A stretch of DNA of 62,707 bases, from positions 1 to 62,707 of the forward strand of contig CAYYZY010000020.1 of the NCBI GenBank assembly GCA_964475955.1, written 5' to 3'. Source of the stretch: DATKZH01 sp964475955. Lineage in GTDB: Bacteria; Planctomycetota; Planctomycetia; Pirellulales; Thermoguttaceae. Position numbers and translations under genes: made by a program. Below are positions 58,880 to 62,707 of this stretch, in pieces; within the stretch, counting starts at the first letter, position 1, and the number at the start of each line of letters is the position of its first letter. The notes beneath the pieces are model-generated. The model did no database searches. It was not told where the DNA came from and worked only from the letters and a program-made list of their open reading frames with translations.

Positions 58880-59236
58880 AACACGGCCAACCGGTACCAG
58901 GAGGCCGCCTCGCCTCGACTTGACCCTTGCTTTCTGCGACAATAGACTGTGTGGCGATCCGGAGACGACGGAGTCACCCGGCGCGAGCCGACAGGGCCCG
59001 CGAATGCCCGCCGATGGTGCGCGTGCGGGCTGGCCCGGGTGCGATAGACAGCGTGTCGGGCATGGTCGCGGAGTCGACACAATCGTGGCCCGACGTCCCA
59101 ACACCACACCGCGGGAGCCAACCTAACAGTCGGCGTGAACGCCGGTTGGCCGACACGGTCCCCAGTTGGCTTCCAATCTCATCGTCCAGCGGCGGAAGGG
59201 CCGCCCGTTGGCCGCGGGTCTTACGAAAGTGTCGAT

Positions 59237-59989
59237 GTGAAACGAGCGCTGATCAGCGACATCCACAGCAATCTCGAAGCCCTCACCGCGGTGCTGGCCG
59301 ATGTCCGGGAACAGGGGATCAAGGCCGTCTACTGCCTCGGCGACGTGGTCGGCTACGGCCCCAATCCGCGCGAGTGCATCGACGAAGTCATGAAGTGCGA
59401 CGTGTGCCTGCTCGGAAACCACGACCAGGGCGCGCTGTTCGACCCCGAGGGCTTCAACACGGGCGCGGAGCGGGCGATCTTCTGGACCCGCGCCCAACTG
59501 GAGAATTGCGGCGGCACGCCGGCGAGCCATCGCCGGTGGGACTTCCTCGGCGAGCTCCCCCGCAATCGGCAAGATGGACCGTTCCTCTTCGTTCACGGTT
59601 CCGCGCGCAACCCGCTCAACGAATACGTGTTCCCCGAAGACATCTACAACCGGCGAAAGATGGAGAAGATTTTCGCCATCATTCAGGGCCACTGCTTTCA
59701 AGGGCACACGCACGTCCCCGGCGTGTTCACCGAAGACCTCCGCTTTTACAGCCCGGAAGACGTCGGCTACCAGTACCGGCTGGCCGAAGGCAAGACGATG
59801 GTCAACGTCGGATCGGTGGGCCAGCCGCGGGACGGCGACCCCCGCGCGTGCTACGTCGTTCTCGACGAGGACGAGCGGATGGTCACCTTCCGGCGCGTCG
59901 AGTACCCGTTCGAGGAGACGATCAAGAAAATCTACGACGTGCCCGATCTGGACGATTTCCTGGGCGATCGTCTGCGCGACGGACGATAG
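59237..59989 (+). CDS. Metallophosphoesterase (YfcE/calcineurin-like)
   Basis: The proposed protein has 250 residues starting at GTG 59237: VKRALISDIHSNLEALTAVL. The metal-binding motifs of the family appear in order: SDIHSN, GDVVGYGPNP, LGNHDQGA, and the pair HGSA then GHTHVPG. It probably uses two divalent metal ions in the cytoplasm. The closest type is the small bacterial phosphodiesterase/serine-phosphatase group; substrate is unknown. An ATG 34 codons upstream is in frame but would add an atypical N-terminus. GTG is therefore preferred despite the weak Shine-Dalgarno. Confidence 0.88.
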   Translation: MKRALISDIHSNLEALTAVLADVREQGIKAVYCLGDVVGYGPNPRECIDEVMKCDVCLLGNHDQGALFDPEGFNTGAERAIFWTRAQLENCGGTPASHRRWDFLGELPRNRQDGPFLFVHGSARNPLNEYVFPEDIYNRRKMEKIFAIIQGHCFQGHTHVPGVFTEDLRFYSPEDVGYQYRLAEGKTMVNVGSVGQPRDGDPRACYVVLDEDERMVTFRRVEYPFEETIKKIYDVPDLDDFLGDRLRDGR

Positions 59990-60139
59990 TCCCGGCAGAG
60001 TCCCCCGGCAGTCAGGCCCCGATCCGAACTGCCACCGGACCGATCTCCTCCAACGCCGAGTTCGCCCCTCCCAAGTATATACGCGGCCCCCTCAGCGGGA
60101 CTGTTTCTCGTGTTCCCGCGGTGCTGCGGCGGGGCCGCA

Positions 60140-60168
60140 TTGCCAAGATCCCGGTCGCCCGGGACAAT
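60140..60168 (+). promoter_or_regulatory. Possible sigma-70 type promoter upstream of yidC
   Basis: TTGCCA (60140-60145) and GACAAT (60163-60168) are separated by 17 bases, a fair match to the -35/-10 consensus, about 240 bases before the yidC ATG. It would give a long leader. No hairpin regulatory element was recognised in it. The prediction is weak because planctomycete promoters are poorly defined. Confidence 0.25.
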
Positions 60169-60406
60169 ACACAACTAGATACTCACGTTAAGCCTGCAGG
60201 GCAGGGTCGACGAAAATGTTGGGACGGGCGAATCCGGTTCGTGCCCAGATTGGATTCCCAGTTCGCCTGCCTTGAGGTCCGGCCCGACCGACGGTCGATA
60301 CTGCGCACAACTATTAGGCCTTTCACGTCCCGCGCCACCCCCCTTGATGACGGGTTGGGGTAGGGCCTCCTCGGCTTGTGCCTTTGGCACGCAAGGTCTC
60401 GTTCCC

Positions 60407-62707
60407 ATGCAACAGAGTGAATCGAAAGGGATGGGGAGCCGCTTGGTCCTCTTCTGGCTCCTCTCCCTCGTAATTCTCGGAATCCACTTTTGGCTCTCCC
60501 CTAAGCCTGCGCGCGAGGGGGCCCGGCCGCCGGCCGCCGACCAGGAAGACGGCGCGGAGGCCGCCGGCGAGCAAGAGGCGGACGAGACCGACGAGGCCGT
60601 CGCTAGGCGCGAACCGTCCGAGCAACCCGCCCCCGGCGAGCCCGGCGCCGAGGAACCGGAGAAGGAGAAGCCAAGCGCCGAGGCCCCCGAAGCCCCTCAG
60701 CCCAAGGACGCCCTCGAGCAACCCGACCCGGAAGTCGCCCCGCGCGCGCCCCCCGAGCCCAAGCTGGTCACGCTCGGCTCGCTCGACCCGAAGAGTCCGT
60801 TCCGGGAGCTGATCACGCTGACCAACCTGGGCGCTGCGGTGGTCCGCATCGAGCTGAATAGCTCGCAGCCCGGCGCGAAGCCCCATTGGCGCTACCACGA
60901 TCTGGAGCAAGACGGCGGCTACCTGGGCCACCTCACGGTAGAGGAGATCCTCAGCCAGAACGACGACCTCGCGCCGGCCGCGCTGGCCGAGCGGATCGCG
61001 GAGATCGGCTGCCGCGTCGACGTGGTCGGCCTCGGCACGCCCGCCGCACGGGCCGGCCTCCGGCCGGGCGATTTGATCACGGCGGTCGACGGCCGCGAAG
61101 TGACCGGCTATCGCACGCTGCGCCAGGCACTCAACCAGACCCGCCCGAATCAGACGGTCGAGCTGACCGTCACGCGCGGCGGCCAAACGCAGAGGCTCTC
61201 CGCCACCCTGGGGCGCCGCCCGCTCGACGTCGTACGGCCCGAGGCCGGCGATCCCCTCTCCTTCCTTTGCACCCTGAGCACCTGGGACGATCGCCAGCTC
61301 GCCGAGCGCCGCAAGGAGGCCGAGCGGCTCCGAAACAAGGTGGGCGAGCTCGAAGAACGATTCGCCGATCTGAAGAACCGCGACCGCCTGGGAGACGAGC
61401 CCGGCTCGCTCGACGCGCTCAACCAAGAGCTTTCCGACTTGCGAAAGGCCGTGGCCCGCTTCCAGAGCCAGCCCGTCGACGAAGTCGCCGATCTGGAGTT
61501 CGAAGTCCCGGGCATCGCCTACCAGGCCCTGGAGGCGCTGGGCGAGGAAATCGACGACCTGATCCGGCTCCACCTGGAACTCGACGGGCTCGATCTGAGA
61601 ACCGGCGCCTGGGAGATCGAAAACGCGGCCGAGCTGGAGGGGCCGGGCCCGCACACGCGCGTGACGTTCGTGCGCGAGCTGCCCGGGTTCGATCTGAAAA
61701 TCCACAAGACGTTCCGCTTGGCCCGGCTGGTCGAACAGGAAAAGGACACCGTCGACCCGAAGGCGTATCATTTCGACTTCACCCTCCAGATCGAGAACAT
61801 CGGCGAGGAGGAGCACACGGTCGCCTACCAGCTCGACGGGCCCACCGGGCTTCCGATCGAGGGAAAGTGGTACGCGTACAAGGTCGGCCACGGCGGCGGG
61901 CTGCGCGACGTGGTCGTCTCCTGGGAGCGCGAAGCCCCCAACATCGTCGGCTGCCGGAAGATCGCCCGGGGCAACGTGGAGACCTGGGGCGAACAGTCGA
62001 TGACCTTCGTCGGCGTCGACGCCCAGTACTTCTCCGCCGTCATGATCCCGCAGAAGCAGGACTGGCAGGACGTCTGGTTCTCCGCGTCGCGGCCGCTCCG
62101 CGTCGGGGCCGTCGACGAGGACTGGGAGAAAACGACCAACACTTCGTGTCGGGTGGTCAGCAAGACCCACGAGCTCGAGCCGGGCAAGATGCCGCTCGAA
62201 CACGCGTTCACGGTCTTCGCCGGCCCGAAGAAGCCCTCGCTGTTGGCCAAGTACGGGCTGAAGGATCTCGTCTACTACGGCTGGTTCTGGTGGGTCGCGA
62301 TCCCCATGCTCTCGATCCTGCACTTCTTCTACGGGATCGTCGGCAACTACGGGATCGCGATCATCCTGCTCACGGTGCTGGTGCGCGGCTGCATGTTCCC
62401 GGCCAGCATCCGGCAGCAGCGCGGCGCGCAGAAGATGCAAGAGTTGCAGCCGAAGATCAAGGAGATCCACGAGAAGTACAAGAACAACACCGAGGCCAAG
62501 GTCAAGGCGCAGCAGGAGCTGTTCCGCAAGCACAACTACAACCCGCTGAGCGGCTGCCTGATCATCTTCCTCCAGTTCCCGATCTTCATCGGGCTCTATC
62601 GGGGGCTGGCGGTCGACGTCGAGCTGCGCCAGGCCCCGCTGTTGCCCTGGGAGTCGATCCGCTGGTGCTCCAACCTGGCCGCGCCCGACATGCTCTACGA
62701 CTGGTCG
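60407..62707 (+). CDS. yidC: Membrane protein insertase YidC with inserted PDZ domain (3' end outside window)
   Basis: YidC inserts and folds inner-membrane proteins. This partial product (767 residues so far) starts with a membrane helix (VLFWLLSLVILGIHFWLSP) and an acidic, proline-rich linker of about 90 residues. The periplasmic domain starts at about residue 120. Near residues 195-265 it is interrupted by a PDZ-like module (VVGLGTPAARAGLRPGDLIT; AVDGREVTGYRTLRQALNQT) and then a coiled coil (AERRKEAERLRNKVGELEER). The conserved YidC beta-domain follows (TFVRELPGFDLKIHKTF; WGEQSMTFVGVDAQYF). The core membrane insertase begins LKDLVYYGWFWWVAIPML and continues with the amphipathic bundle (PASIRQQRGAQKMQELQPKI) and KHNYNPLSGCLIIFLQFPIF. 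The window ends in frame. An ATG at 60431 is a possible alternative. Confidence 0.92.
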   Translation, partial: MQQSESKGMGSRLVLFWLLSLVILGIHFWLSPKPAREGARPPAADQEDGAEAAGEQEADETDEAVARREPSEQPAPGEPGAEEPEKEKPSAEAPEAPQPKDALEQPDPEVAPRAPPEPKLVTLGSLDPKSPFRELITLTNLGAAVVRIELNSSQPGAKPHWRYHDLEQDGGYLGHLTVEEILSQNDDLAPAALAERIAEIGCRVDVVGLGTPAARAGLRPGDLITAVDGREVTGYRTLRQALNQTRPNQTVELTVTRGGQTQRLSATLGRRPLDVVRPEAGDPLSFLCTLSTWDDRQLAERRKEAERLRNKVGELEERFADLKNRDRLGDEPGSLDALNQELSDLRKAVARFQSQPVDEVADLEFEVPGIAYQALEALGEEIDDLIRLHLELDGLDLRTGAWEIENAAELEGPGPHTRVTFVRELPGFDLKIHKTFRLARLVEQEKDTVDPKAYHFDFTLQIENIGEEEHTVAYQLDGPTGLPIEGKWYAYKVGHGGGLRDVVVSWEREAPNIVGCRKIARGNVETWGEQSMTFVGVDAQYFSAVMIPQKQDWQDVWFSASRPLRVGAVDEDWEKTTNTSCRVVSKTHELEPGKMPLEHAFTVFAGPKKPSLLAKYGLKDLVYYGWFWWVAIPMLSILHFFYGIVGNYGIAIILLTVLVRGCMFPASIRQQRGAQKMQELQPKIKEIHEKYKNNTEAKVKAQQELFRKHNYNPLSGCLIIFLQFPIFIGLYRGLAVDVELRQAPLLPWESIRWCSNLAAPDMLYDWS

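Overview
The window looks like planctomycete chromosome (Planctomycetia, probably Pirellulales-like). This rests on gene content and style, not on a marker gene. The DNA is GC-rich. It encodes a DUF1559 pilin-like protein next to a small lipoprotein, exported sulfatases, many exported carbohydrate-active and BNR/beta-helix proteins, Tat-exported Gfo/Idh/MocA and fucosidase-like proteins, signal peptidases with zinc ribbons, and several families of dispersed intergenic hairpin repeats. The assembly contains one 100-N gap (15478-15577), and both window ends cut genes.

Layout. 1-4.0 kb: end of an unknown gene, a doubly broken IS630 transposase (-), and a methyltransferase/membrane glycosyltransferase pair (-). 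4.7-12.7 kb (+): a membrane protein, gltX, then an accessory-looking run (Phd-type antitoxin, two small proteins, a fused small-domain/trypsin-like protease) leading into glnS, followed by a P-loop GTPase and a two-TM partner. 13-18.3 kb (+): PfkB kinase, thpR, two large signal peptidases I flanking the gap, and lptB. 18.3-31.0 kb (-): PQQ-like propeller protein, a complete ECF transporter operon (S, fused AA', T), lipoprotein and DUF1559 protein, two overlapping CNNM/CorC membrane proteins, and a duplicated ABC-2 type permease. 31.6-45.7 kb, mixed strands: a carbohydrate/organic-acid scavenging region with oxidoreductase, sulfatase plus a sialidase remnant, exported MmgE/PrpD and argininosuccinate-lyase-like proteins, a beta-helix protein, a BNR fragment, an FGGY kinase, a PIG-L deacetylase and a sialate O-acetylesterase-like protein. 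46.0-51.0 kb (+): an AmmeMemoRadiSam three-part fusion and a secreted protein. 51.2-57.6 kb (-): sulfatase, fucosidase-like protein, exported carbon-nitrogen hydrolase, and a glycosidase gene truncated at a dispersed repeat. 57.9-62.7 kb: tsaB (-), a metallophosphoesterase (+) and yidC (+, cut by the window end) with a PDZ domain inserted in its periplasmic region.

How it fits together. Housekeeping functions (gltX, glnS, tsaB, thpR, yidC, signal peptidases, lptB) are interleaved with accessory material. The envelope genes (two signal peptidases, LptB, YidC) agree with a diderm cell. The exported sulfatases, glycosidases, deacetylase and esterase agree with degradation of sulfated, acetylated polysaccharides. 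Gene decay is concentrated at dispersed repeats: the PQQ gene start, the BNR fragment, the 17-codon remnant at 50966 and the glycosidase truncation all abut repeat sequence. The most interesting items are the small-domain/protease fusion and GTPase/TM pair around glnS, the exported C-N lyase plus MmgE/PrpD pair, the AmmeMemoRadiSam triple fusion, the PDZ-containing YidC, and the paired zinc-ribbon signal peptidases split by a gap that must be larger than it is drawn.
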